A stretch of DNA of 44,413 nucleotides from IMG/VR virus record IMGVR_UViG_3300020581_000017, positions 1 through 44,413 of that record. The stretch is one strand, 5' to 3'. This DNA comes from a virus. Of the stretch, positions 29,822 to 36,648 are shown piece by piece. The number at the start of each line of letters is the position of its first letter. Within the stretch, counting starts at the first letter, position 1. Under the pieces are notes generated by a model. That model did no database searches, was not told the DNA's origin, and worked only from the letters and a program-made list of their open reading frames with translations. The translations under genes were made by a program, and so were the position numbers.

Positions 29822-30463
29822 TTACGAACCCATTCTTTTCGCGAAAAATTCAAGTACCTGCTCGGCACCCTTTTTAATTGCTTCCGTGACATTATATCGC
29901 ACGGGCATTTTGACGGAACTAATACCGATATACATCGGAACCAAGTCCCCGAACTCGTTACCAAACACCGCGGACCCGCGCTTCTTTCGTATTTTTACAG
30001 ACTTGGCAGTGGCCCGGACGATGCCACCCGAGCCAGGACCAAGTAGCATAGGTGGATGACCGGGCAAGTTGACAGATACAAGCTTCTGCCCGAGGCGCGC
30101 GACGAACTGTTTCGGCGTCAATTGATTGTTGCCGGTACCCTTGGGGACCGCATCGGTAGGTATCCATAGCAAGGGCTCACCATTAATCGACGTGCCCTTT
30201 TCGAAGACGGTCGATATTCTGATTTTATCGTAAACGGTGACGTAAACCCCGTCGCTGTCCTTTTTAAGATTTGTCATTTTGACGCCGCGTTGCCACCATC
30301 CGCCAAACCCGCCGCCAGCAATAGCTGCCTTGGCGTATTCAACCGCCGCCCTTCCTGCGTCCTTCACCGCGCCCTCTTCGGCTTCCTTAAATTTCTTAGT
30401 CTCCGCGTCGATTTCTTTTTTGAATGACCCATCTATTACACTACAAATAAGCGAAATGCTCAC
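29822..30463 (-). CDS. Hypothetical tail protein before the tape measure
   Basis: A 213-residue basic protein with an N-terminal helix (IDGSFKKEIDAETKKFKEAE) and a beta-rich rest (VYVTVYDKIRISTVFEKG, KLVSVNLPGHPPMLLG). Start GTG at 30463 overlaps the TGA of the upstream gene, with GGAG eight bases away. It stands between the tail chaperone pair and the tape measure gene, so a tail assembly or minor tail role is likely. I do not recognise a named family. Confidence 0.7.
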   Translation of the reverse strand: MSISLICSVIDGSFKKEIDAETKKFKEAEEGAVKDAGRAAVEYAKAAIAGGGFGGWWQRGVKMTNLKKDSDGVYVTVYDKIRISTVFEKGTSINGEPLLWIPTDAVPKGTGNNQLTPKQFVARLGQKLVSVNLPGHPPMLLGPGSGGIVRATAKSVKIRKKRGSAVFGNEFGDLVPMYIGISSVKMPVRYNVTEAIKKGAEQVLEFFAKRMGS

Positions 30464-30636
30464 CGGCCCCACTCCTTCACCGTGTTTTGCACGTCGCGCC
30501 ATTCACCACGCGCGCCCATGGCGGCGATTGAGAGTAATTGAGCATGTATGCGGCGGGATTCGGTGCGGTCGAGCTTGAGCATGAAGGCAGCTTGCCGCGG
30601 TGTGTAGTCGAGCGCGGCTTGCCCGTCAGTTTTCAT
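30460..30636 (-). CDS. Small tail-chaperone-like protein (T-like frame)
   Basis: A 58-residue frame in the -1 frame relative to the upstream gene: ATG at 30636 shares a base with that gene's TAA (TAATG). The product is helical (DYTPRQAAFMLKLDRTESRR, AMGARGEWRDVQNTVKEWGR). In lambda-like phages the second tail chaperone is made only as a frameshift fusion; here it may be read by re-initiation, by frameshift, or both. Its position between the chaperone and tape measure region supports this reading. Confidence 0.65.
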   Translation of the reverse strand: MKTDGQAALDYTPRQAAFMLKLDRTESRRIHAQLLSIAAMGARGEWRDVQNTVKEWGR

Positions 30637-31061
30637 TAGCTCGCGGAGACTGCGGGAGAGGACTCGGTCAAGGCTTCGCTCTTGGCCGGCACGGGCGAGA
30701 TGTCGAGCGTGCTTACTAGCTGGGCTATGCGCTCCGAGAAAGGGGCGAGGCCCTGCGGGAAAGTCTGAGTAAAGACGGCGCCTATGATGTCGATTTGAGC
30801 GGAAGCAGAAAGGTATTCGAATTCGTGCTCCGACTCGGCCGGCGCGTGGCACCCAGCCGCCATGATGGCATTGGCCGCCTCGGGTTCCTTTGCAAGGATA
30901 GAGGCGAATGCAAGCCCGCTACCCAGGAATAGCTCTGAGATTTTTGGAAAGCGCGCAATGATAGAAGCTAATTGGCGGAAGGACAGCCCGTAAACGTCGA
31001 GGACCTTTTCGCCGATTAACACTTTCTCGGGTTGCGGAATAAGCTCAGATAAGAAACTCAT
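30636..31061 (-). CDS. Tail assembly chaperone-like protein
   Basis: A 141-residue helical protein: FLSELIPQPEKVLIGEKVLDVYGL, then SFRQLASIIARFPKISELFLG, and acidic helices further on. The layout and place between the tail tube and tape measure genes match tail assembly chaperones, which guard the tape measure during tail building. ATG at 31061 has AAAGGAA upstream; an in-frame start at 31115 would run through a hairpin. The frame contains a possible slippery heptamer (30744-30738). Confidence 0.75.
   Translation of the reverse strand: MSFLSELIPQPEKVLIGEKVLDVYGLSFRQLASIIARFPKISELFLGSGLAFASILAKEPEAANAIMAAGCHAPAESEHEFEYLSASAQIDIIGAVFTQTFPQGLAPFSERIAQLVSTLDISPVPAKSEALTESSPAVSAS
30738..30744 (-). 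promoter_or_regulatory. Candidate -1 frameshift heptamer
   Basis: On the minus strand the heptamer C-CCT-TTC lies in the zero frame of the chaperone gene (codons GCC CCT TTC), the X-XXY-YYZ form used for -1 slippage. The -1 frame is open from here to the end of the 58-residue frame (30460). The heptamer is some 100 bases before the stop, further than in lambda. Confidence 0.35.
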
Positions 31062-31082
31062 GAAAAACGTTCCTTTCCCGTG

Positions 31083-31122
31083 AAAAACAGTTCCCCAAGG
31101 GCCGGAACGGCCCAAGGGGAAT
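31083..31122 (-). terminator. Hairpin after the tail tube gene
   Basis: Inverted repeat with two helical blocks (TTCCCC with GGGGAA and GGGCC with GGCCC, separated by an AA/AA internal loop) at 31091-31122, followed on the minus strand by CTGTTTTT. It lies just downstream of the major tail tube gene and would lower expression of the genes behind it. Confidence 0.7.
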
Positions 31123-31138
31123 AGATAGATAGGAACAA

Positions 31139-31669
31139 TTACGCGGTAGGCGTACCAGTGTAGACGTTGCCCTTGCCAATAAAATAATCAACGGTCGAGG
31201 GCGGAGTTGTCGGCGCGCCGTTAGCAGTCGTGAATTGCACGGTGCCGAAATTGGTACCTGCGGCATTCAAAAGGACGTCGCCGGAAATTTCCAACTCCCC
31301 CCAATCGTCGCCGATGAAATTAATCGCCTTGTTGCAGTTCAAGAAGACGTTAGGAAGGATGACGGTCAAATGCGCGCCGATGTCGTTTGTGCCAACCAGC
31401 TTAACCTGCCGTTGGATGTTAGACACAGCGCCGATATCAATCGTCATTGAGGTCGTGTCGGACGCGTCGAATGCGCCAAACAGGGCCATGATGATATTGT
31501 CCGGCACCCACTCGTCGAGCTTTAACATTAACTCGAACTCTTGCGCGGTTACGGCAATCTTGTCCATTTTCTTGGTGCCGGTCATGCTGGACCAATGCTT
31601 CTTGATTTCCGGCTTAGGTGTGATGATAAACGAAGGGCAGTTGCCCACGTGAACCCAGGTTGTAGTCAT
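31139..31669 (-). CDS. Major tail tube protein
   Basis: A 176-residue protein, beta-rich with the outline of siphophage tail tube proteins: WVHVGNCPSFIITPKPEIKKH, TGTKKMDKIAVTAQEFELML, IDIGAVSNIQRQVKLVGTND and GTVQFTTANG. Position before the chaperones and tape measure supports this. An attenuating hairpin follows it, as expected for a protein needed in many copies. The start ATG at 31669 is preceded by AGGAG. Confidence 0.82.
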   Translation of the reverse strand: MTTTWVHVGNCPSFIITPKPEIKKHWSSMTGTKKMDKIAVTAQEFELMLKLDEWVPDNIIMALFGAFDASDTTSMTIDIGAVSNIQRQVKLVGTNDIGAHLTVILPNVFLNCNKAINFIGDDWGELEISGDVLLNAAGTNFGTVQFTTANGAPTTPPSTVDYFIGKGNVYTGTPTA

Positions 31670-31680
31670 AATTTCTCCTA

Positions 31681-32166
31681 TTAAAGCTCAGTAGATTTGA
31701 GCGGATACGTGATTTGAAAATTAAGCGAGACTCTTCCGATTGTCGAGCGACCGGGAACTATCTCGCTTGCCATTCCCTGATAGAGTACTCGCCCGTTAGT
31801 TCCGTAAATTGACGCCAAAGTCGCATCGGTCAAAATCGCCTTCACAAGGCCGACCCTAATTGCGCTTAGCTTAGGGCCGAGATTATCCGCCCAAATATTC
31901 GTACCGCCAACCTGAACAATATTTCCAGGCGGCGCCATCGCGGTGACCATAATATAAGGTACCATATGCACACGATTAGGAATCTGTCCCGAACGTCCAA
32001 GAGCTTGGTCGCGGTCGTCAATCTCCTCGTCGCCCTCGAAAACAATCGCGGCAGGTAATAGCTTGTCGGGTGGGTCATAGTAATTCCTACCCGCAAGGGC
32101 GATAATAGGCTGCGCCGCGGCTATCGCCACAAGCTGATTAAGTAGCGCCTCGCGACGGTCGGTCAT
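31681..32166 (-). CDS. Tail terminator/completion-like protein
   Basis: A 161-residue protein: helix TDRREALLNQLVAIAAAQP, strand LPAAIVFEGDEEI, VHMVPYIMVTAM, then helix LSAIRVGLVKAILTDATL and strand VSLNFQITYP. A helix plus beta sheet with this order is the layout of tail terminator (gpU-like) proteins that stop tube growth and dock to the head. The position immediately before the tail tube gene in reading order agrees. ATGA-type overlap with the upstream gene. Confidence 0.7.
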   Translation of the reverse strand: MTDRREALLNQLVAIAAAQPIIALAGRNYYDPPDKLLPAAIVFEGDEEIDDRDQALGRSGQIPNRVHMVPYIMVTAMAPPGNIVQVGGTNIWADNLGPKLSAIRVGLVKAILTDATLASIYGTNGRVLYQGMASEIVPGRSTIGRVSLNFQITYPLKSTEL

Positions 32167-32627
32167 GCTGTAGCACCTCCGCCCGTCACGTTGGCCGAGC
32201 CATCGGCCTCGCCGCGCGGTGTCGCGTCGCCCGAGACGATTGACGAGCCATCGGATTGGCCGCCCGCCATGACCACCTCGGCGATAGTCAATATCAATTC
32301 AAGCTCGCCGTCGTCCTCCCCGTTAGGGGACGGTTTCGGCTCATAGCTTCGAATGCGCCACGAACGGTTGCTGAAAATAACCGATGCCATGTCGAGCGCG
32401 GTAATTGTCGCGTTGAGCGCGGCGAGCCCGCCTGCAAGCTCGGGCATTCGGACGCGACACATCGGGGTTACCGTTTCGACAATCATCCCGTGGCCGAGCT
32501 TCTCGGACGACCCTGCCGTGCGGTCGAGCACAAGGACGGAAACGTTTCCGGCAGGTGTCGTTATCAGTGCGTCGACTCCGTGAAACCCGTATATCGGGCC
32601 ATAAAGGAGTGTTTGATAATCAATCAT
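32163..32627 (-). CDS. Head-tail joining protein with C-terminal ADG-type tail
   Basis: A 154-residue protein. The first 115 residues look like a small barrel (VDALITTPAGNVSVLVLD, VETVTPMCRVRMPELAGG, ELELILTIAEVVM), suited to a head closure or joining role given its place before the tail terminator. The last 35 residues repeat the ADG pattern: QSDGSSIVSGDATPRG and EADGSANVTGGG, like the repeats at the front of the 1081-residue tail protein. It overlaps the glycosyltransferase gene by four bases. Confidence 0.65.
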   Translation of the reverse strand: MIDYQTLLYGPIYGFHGVDALITTPAGNVSVLVLDRTAGSSEKLGHGMIVETVTPMCRVRMPELAGGLAALNATITALDMASVIFSNRSWRIRSYEPKPSPNGEDDGELELILTIAEVVMAGGQSDGSSIVSGDATPRGEADGSANVTGGGATA

Positions 32628-33586
32628 GACGCGGTGTTCATTGACATAAAGGAAGCGACAACCGGCGAGGCGCTGGAGTCTTCGTCGCGCGCGAGCAGGT
32701 ACCTATTCCAATCGTTCTCAAGCTGAGGCTTGTTTCCGGCGAATTCAATAACACCGTATGAATTGCGCTTAAGATCCGTGTGCGGGTTGAACCCGTGCTT
32801 TACGAACATTTCCCAACGGCCTTGATAGGCGCGATTGGCTTTTGTTCCGTGGAAAGGATGTTCAATCGTCGACCATATGTGGCCCAGCTTGCCTCGGGCG
32901 GCGACGGCCGCACGGGCTTGCCAAGCAAGAATTGCGTCCATGTACTCTGAGCCGACCCTGCCATCCACCGATTTTTGTCCATATCCCACCATTGCTAGTG
33001 CCATGTGGTAGTCGCCAGAGCCCATCCCACCAAAATCAATAAGACCGCCCACAGCGTCAAGAAAATCTCGTCGCCATGCCCAGGCATATCCGGGGTGCGG
33101 GTAATCAATGGGTCCGCCTTCGAATTTCCAGAGCTTTCCGGTATTGACGACCGGAAAACCTGCGACATATTGCCGCCCGAAACTAACGTGATGCTGCAAA
33201 ATTTCATCGCGCGGACCGAGGTCGAGCGCGTCCGACCACATTTGCACGACTGGCCAGAGGTCGAGCGCTTTGACCGTCTTATCCATCCATGAGTCGTCGC
33301 GCCAAGTAACGTCGGCGTCGATAGTTGCAATCTTTGAAATATCGTGCGGAAGCGATGCAATGCCGATATTGAGCAGGTTTTCTTTCGACCACGCCGTCGT
33401 CGTCGCTCGAACTCCGATATGCTTAATTCTAGGTAACCCAGAAAGCTCAAAAGCTCGGTCACCGTGAGCACATTCGACTAGCGTCACAGCGGCACCATGT
33501 CCTACCCAAGACGTAATAGCCTTGGTGGCCAAATCGATGCGGCTGCGCCAGCCGTGCGGGTTGGAAACGCAAGTGACGACGTGCAT
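32624..33586 (-). CDS. Glycosyltransferase (GT-A fold)
   Basis: A 320-residue enzyme. It begins MHVVTCVSNPHGWRSRIDL and has IATIDADVTWRDDSW, whose D-A-D is the metal/nucleotide-sugar binding motif of GT-A glycosyltransferases, then YAWAWRRDFLDAVGG (the GGF/W-type loop) and GMGSGDYHM. ATG at 33586 has GGGGGA upstream; the frame extends further but without a site. It lies among head-tail genes, so it may glycosylate virion proteins or host surface sugars. Substrate unknown. Confidence 0.8.
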   Translation of the reverse strand: MHVVTCVSNPHGWRSRIDLATKAITSWVGHGAAVTLVECAHGDRAFELSGLPRIKHIGVRATTTAWSKENLLNIGIASLPHDISKIATIDADVTWRDDSWMDKTVKALDLWPVVQMWSDALDLGPRDEILQHHVSFGRQYVAGFPVVNTGKLWKFEGGPIDYPHPGYAWAWRRDFLDAVGGLIDFGGMGSGDYHMALAMVGYGQKSVDGRVGSEYMDAILAWQARAAVAARGKLGHIWSTIEHPFHGTKANRAYQGRWEMFVKHGFNPHTDLKRNSYGVIEFAGNKPQLENDWNRYLLARDEDSSASPVVASFMSMNTAS

Positions 33587-33597
33587 AGCGTCCCCCT

Positions 33598-33876
33598 TTA
33601 GGTAAGAGCTTCGATGCCGACAACCGTTGTGTTTGTGCTTAAAACGCGCGTCACGCGCACGTAGCGAGTTTCGCCCGCCGCGAAAGCCAACGTGCGAGGG
33701 TTGGCGCTTCCGCCACCGCGGGTCCAAACGACCATGTTACCGGCCGCGTTTGCGCGAAGCCCCTTGGCCGCGGTCGGCAGGTCGACCGAGTCGCTCTTGG
33801 TGACCGGGTAGGCGTCTTCTGCTGCCGAGGACGGCAGGAAATTAAAGATATCGTTCGGGTCGTTTGCATTCGCCAT
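33598..33876 (-). CDS. Spike-base-like protein, copy 2 (RcGTA Rcc01079-like)
   Basis: A 92-residue protein: NDPNDIFNFLPSSAAEDAYP, VTKSDSVDLPTAAKGLRANA, GNMVVWTRGG, then RTLAFAAGETRYVRVTRVLS and a last TTVVGIEAL. This order (V-T-x-S-D-S-x-D-L-P, a G-L turn, G-ETRY-VRVTRVL) matches small head-spike base proteins of the RcGTA type. It shares about half its residues with the next gene in the window, so it is a tandem duplicate. Its ATG overlaps the stop of copy 1. Confidence 0.75.
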   Translation of the reverse strand: MANANDPNDIFNFLPSSAAEDAYPVTKSDSVDLPTAAKGLRANAAGNMVVWTRGGGSANPRTLAFAAGETRYVRVTRVLSTNTTVVGIEALT

Positions 33877-34145
33877 CAGATTAAAGCCTCGATTGTTCCG
33901 GCAGTGGTGCCAGTATTGTAAACTCGGATAACGCGAATATGGCGCGTTTCTCCTGCGGCGAAATTCAGTAGACGCGACACGTTGCCGCGGGTTTTAACCG
34001 TAACAGTTCCGGCCGTGACTACGCGAAGACCTTTTGCCGCGGTCGGTAGGTCGTTATTGTCGTCGGGCGATACGGGCTGGACGTCCTCGGCAACCGAGGA
34101 AACCAGAAAGGTAACGCCGTCGTTAGGGTCGTTTACGTTTGCCAT
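33876..34145 (-). CDS. Spike-base-like protein, copy 1 (RcGTA Rcc01079-like)
   Basis: An 89-residue paralogue of the 33598 product: both begin MAN-NDPND, share SVAEDxxPV, DLPTAAKGLR, TRG, LNFAAGETRxxRVxRV and end TxxGTIEAL. The same spike-base assignment applies. The two copies may form a mixed fibre base or serve two different spikes. It directly follows a secreted-protein gene in reading order. Confidence 0.75.
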   Translation of the reverse strand: MANVNDPNDGVTFLVSSVAEDVQPVSPDDNNDLPTAAKGLRVVTAGTVTVKTRGNVSRLLNFAAGETRHIRVIRVYNTGTTAGTIEALI

Positions 34146-34147
34146 TT

Positions 34148-34474
34148 TCAGGGTGCCACGTAGGAGAAAAAGTAGGAATAGGAGTCAGTCGTCATGAGGC
34201 TCAAAGCGTCAGCCTGTCCGGCGCCCGACGTTGCAAATACTCTAAGGTACTGGGAAACTCGGAAAATGTTGGCTTCGTTTACAGCAAGCTGCTTGGCCAA
34301 GGATACGGCTTGCGCCTTCCCTGCGGGATTCGCGGGATAACAAAGATACGAGTCGGTGCGGTGCACCCACGTGTGCGAATAATAGTCGTAAGCTGCGCTT
34401 TCGCCGTAGGCGCACCACGCGTTAGCCGCTGTGCTAAACCCGAGCAAGGCGAGAACCAATGCAAATGTTTTCAT
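34148..34474 (-). CDS. Secreted small protein
   Basis: A 108-residue protein with a signal peptide (MKTFALVLALLGFSTAANA, cut near ANA-W). The mature part has two cysteines (WCAYGE and SYLCYP) that could form a disulfide, a helix AGKAQAVSLAKQLAVNEANI, and an end with SYSYFFSYV. ATG at 34474 has GGAG upstream; longer versions would begin inside the tRNA gene. The role is unknown: host envelope change, receptor masking or a virion component are all possible. Confidence 0.7.
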   Translation of the reverse strand: MKTFALVLALLGFSTAANAWCAYGESAAYDYYSHTWVHRTDSYLCYPANPAGKAQAVSLAKQLAVNEANIFRVSQYLRVFATSGAGQADALSLMTTDSYSYFFSYVAP

Positions 34475-34488
34475 TTTGTCTCCAATAA

Positions 34489-34564
34489 TGGTGCCGCCTG
34501 TAGGAGTCGAACCCACGACCTGAGCTTTACAAAAACCCTGCTCTACCAACTGAGCTAAAGCGGC
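34489..34564 (-). tRNA. tRNA-Thr (anticodon UGU)
   Basis: A 76-base cloverleaf on the minus strand. Acceptor GCCGCTT pairs with AGGCGGC (one G-T), D arm GCTC/GAGC with AGTTGGTA loop, anticodon stem GGGTT/AGCTC (two G-T pairs) with loop TTTGTAA giving anticodon TGT (Thr, ACA codons), T arm GTGGG/CCTAC with TTCGACT, discriminator A and an encoded CCA. The sequence lies between the connector gene and the secreted-protein gene. Confidence 0.92.
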
Positions 34565-34583
34565 TTAATGTGCCTTCAAGCTA

Positions 34584-35237
34584 TCAGAATACTGCCGACT
34601 GCCACGGTGCGAGTAGCGCTGCGATTTGCGGTGTCGGCCAACCGCCTCGCGTTACGTCGGAGTAAGTAATGCTCGCAACGTTGGGAATTTCGTGCGCCTT
34701 GATGTACGGGTCGCGCGAGCGGAAAAACCACAATTGCTTTACGGTTTCGATAGTGGCGCGTTGCACGTCGTCGTCAATATTGCCGACCGTGAATCCGCCA
34801 GTGTAGGGAATGACTAGCTTGCGGAAATGCCAGCGCAACGGCATGTCATTCCACAGCCAAACGATGCGGCCTATACTATGGTCGCACTCGAAATCAACGT
34901 TTTCGGTTAGCGCCTCGCCGTCACGCGTGAATAAAAGCTTACCGTTGCCGTCCTGAGTGAACGAAACAACAGGAGTCCGACGAAGCCAAATATAGTCAGG
35001 TAGATTATTAAGAGATGCACTATCGACAAAAGGATATGGTCTGAACGTTTCTGTGACAGTTTCCGCAACGAATTCCCTCCGACAATATTTGGCGACGAAC
35101 TTGGACGCTTGCGTGACCATAGTCGCCAGCACGGAGTCATTAGCCGTGTTGGCCATCCCGAGGTCCGCTTTTACGGCCGCAACCGTCGTCAGGTCTTTAG
35201 ATATGGCGGGCGTTGTGACGGTCAAAAACCGATACAT
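34584..35237 (-). CDS. Head-tail connector (gp6-like)
   Basis: A 217-residue protein: VAAVKADLGMANTANDSVLATM, then VTQASKFVAKYCRREFVAETV, the two-helix start of gp6/gp15-type connectors, a beta insertion (SLNNLPDYIWLRRTPV...GRIVWLWNDM) and helix DDVQRATIETVKQLWFFRSR. The position between the capsid and tail genes agrees. It probably forms the ring under the portal. The start at 35237 directly follows the 68-residue gene's end. Confidence 0.8.
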   Translation of the reverse strand: MYRFLTVTTPAISKDLTTVAAVKADLGMANTANDSVLATMVTQASKFVAKYCRREFVAETVTETFRPYPFVDSASLNNLPDYIWLRRTPVVSFTQDGNGKLLFTRDGEALTENVDFECDHSIGRIVWLWNDMPLRWHFRKLVIPYTGGFTVGNIDDDVQRATIETVKQLWFFRSRDPYIKAHEIPNVASITYSDVTRGGWPTPQIAALLAPWQSAVF

Positions 35238-35444
35238 TTAGGTGCGCTTTGCCCGAGGCGCCTTCTGGGCCTCTTCGCCGGAAACGACCACCTCGACCAC
35301 AGGTTCGACAGTGACCGCGCTACCTTCATGCACGAAATGCCCCATATCCGGTTCCATCTTGTGCACGGAGTCGGCAAAAAACTGCACAAGCTCTTTACGA
35401 TTGCCGCGGAGTAGCTGGCGCGTTTCACGGAACTTGATGAACAT
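35238..35444 (-). CDS. Hypothetical 68-aa protein
   Basis: A 68-residue protein starting MFIKFRETRQLLRGN. A helix (RKELVQFFADSVHKMEPD) is followed by beta strands (AVTVEPVVEVVVSG) and a basic end. It overlaps the glycosyltransferase gene by 20 bases and the connector gene follows directly. Not recognised; its length and place fit a small head protein. Confidence 0.6.
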   Translation of the reverse strand: MFIKFRETRQLLRGNRKELVQFFADSVHKMEPDMGHFVHEGSAVTVEPVVEVVVSGEEAQKAPRAKRT

Positions 35445-36084
35445 GTTCTGATAACCTTCCCTTGAATTCAGATTCGCCTACGTGTGACAGTTCGATATCC
35501 GGGCAAACCCAAACGCTACCGCCTAGCCCGCGCCAAGTACGGCAGAAATCGTAGTCCTCGCCTTCGTCGTCCGGCGAGTGGAAAATGTGATAGTACGGTA
35601 TAAGCCTTTGGTGTTCAGCATTGCGCCGTACAACGCCCATGCGCCCGCATTGCGGGTCGGAAGCGATAATCTTTTTGAAGACGCTTCGGTCTATCTTCAT
35701 GAAAGCCGCGCCTACCGCGGCGACCTCGACGTTTGCGCCCTCGGTGCGCCCGCCTTTAAGGGCCTTGTAGCAGTACGAGACCTTCTGGTCTCGGCGGCGG
35801 CCGACGCCAGCGACCACGTCCTTATCGGACTCGACGAGGCGCATAAAATCCTCGGTGCGCCAGCCCATATCATCGTCGATGAAGACTAGAGAGTCTTTCT
35901 TTGACGCTAGGAATAGGGCAACTAATTGATTTCGCGCTTTTGCGGCAACCGCGCAACCGACTACAAACTCATGGGTAAATTCAACACCGCGTCGTTGTAG
36001 TTCCAACGCGGTGTTGAGCAGTGATCGCGTGTATTGCCACGAAGGTTTTCTAGCGACCGGGGTGGCAATAAACACGCTATTCAT
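35425..36084 (-). CDS. Second glycosyltransferase (GT-A fold)
   Basis: A 219-residue enzyme: SVFIATPVARKPSWQYTRSL, helix RNQLVALFLASKKDSLVF and IDDDMGW, whose aspartates form the metal-binding DxD, then DVVAGVGRRRDQKVSY and AAVGAAFMKIDRSVF. It ends with a DYDFCRTWRGLGGSVWVCPD stretch, where a D-x-x-F/W-type loop binds the acceptor. Its layout resembles phage and bacterial GT2-like proteins. It lies between the 167-residue head gene and the connector region; the ATG overlaps the preceding stop. Substrate unknown. Confidence 0.8.
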   Translation of the reverse strand: MNSVFIATPVARKPSWQYTRSLLNTALELQRRGVEFTHEFVVGCAVAAKARNQLVALFLASKKDSLVFIDDDMGWRTEDFMRLVESDKDVVAGVGRRRDQKVSYCYKALKGGRTEGANVEVAAVGAAFMKIDRSVFKKIIASDPQCGRMGVVRRNAEHQRLIPYYHIFHSPDDEGEDYDFCRTWRGLGGSVWVCPDIELSHVGESEFKGRLSEHVHQVP

Positions 36085-36587
36085 TAGTTGGCCGAGGAGT
36101 CAACGGCCGCCGGCACAACCTTGCCGTACTTGGCGGACCACAGAATAATCTCGACGTTCAGAGTCGTCGCAACCGCGTTCCCGGTGCCGACGCGCAAGCA
36201 GTCGAAGCCGCCGTTCATGTCGAGCATATCGGGGGTAACCTCGATGATGTACTGCATTTCCTTGGAGTTCACCGCGGCAGTGGTGAAGGTGTTATTGGAA
36301 ACCGCAGTGGCAACAAGGACGTTAGACGCGCCAACATCGGCGTTCGCATACATCGATGTGAAGGCCACGGCCTTCTCGTCGCTGTTGGCGTTGGCAATGT
36401 CGGTCGTCTGCTTCAGGGTAATGGCCGAGCCGGTAACAGTCGTCGCGTTCAGAGCGGAAATGACGACAGTGGCGCGGTGATAGCCCTTCATAGAAACACG
36501 ACGGGGGGTCGTCGTGCTGGGAGTGGTGTTAGACAGTGTCTGAGCAATAACGGCCTGCTCGACAAACTGTGCATTTTCGGTAATCAT
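36084..36587 (-). CDS. Head decoration or minor head protein
   Basis: A 167-residue Ala/Thr-rich beta protein: QAVIAQTLSNTTPSTTTPRR, GYHRATVVISALNATTVTGS, AITLKQTTDIANANSD and MQYIIEVTPDMLDMNGG. No enzymatic motif. It is the first gene after the major capsid gene and the capsid hairpin, a usual place for a decoration or minor head protein. ATG at 36587 is preceded by AGGAG. Confidence 0.65.
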   Translation of the reverse strand: MITENAQFVEQAVIAQTLSNTTPSTTTPRRVSMKGYHRATVVISALNATTVTGSAITLKQTTDIANANSDEKAVAFTSMYANADVGASNVLVATAVSNNTFTTAAVNSKEMQYIIEVTPDMLDMNGGFDCLRVGTGNAVATTLNVEIILWSAKYGKVVPAAVDSSAN

Positions 36588-36619
36588 TTTGGGAAAATCT
36601 CCTATTCGGGGAAAAGGGG

Positions 36620-36642
36620 TTCCCCGCGGCTAGCGCGGGGAA
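36620..36642. terminator. Hairpin after the capsid gene (attenuator)
   Basis: Perfect 9-bp stem TTCCCCGCG/CGCGGGGAA with a five-base loop, directly downstream of the major capsid gene. On the minus strand it is followed by CCCCTTTTCCCC, not a proper T run, so it is more likely an RNA stabiliser or weak attenuator than a full terminator. Confidence 0.6.
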
Positions 36643-36648
36643 TTAAAA

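Noticed and set aside
29259-30059. Long plus-strand open frame of 266 codons, alanine/proline-rich
   Set aside because: It is the antisense shadow of the tape measure and its upstream gene; no ribosome site and no family-like composition.
34475-34549. Upstream extension of the secreted protein into the tRNA gene
   Set aside because: The extra codons are tRNA sequence; the signal peptide starts at the ATG 34474 with its own GGAG.
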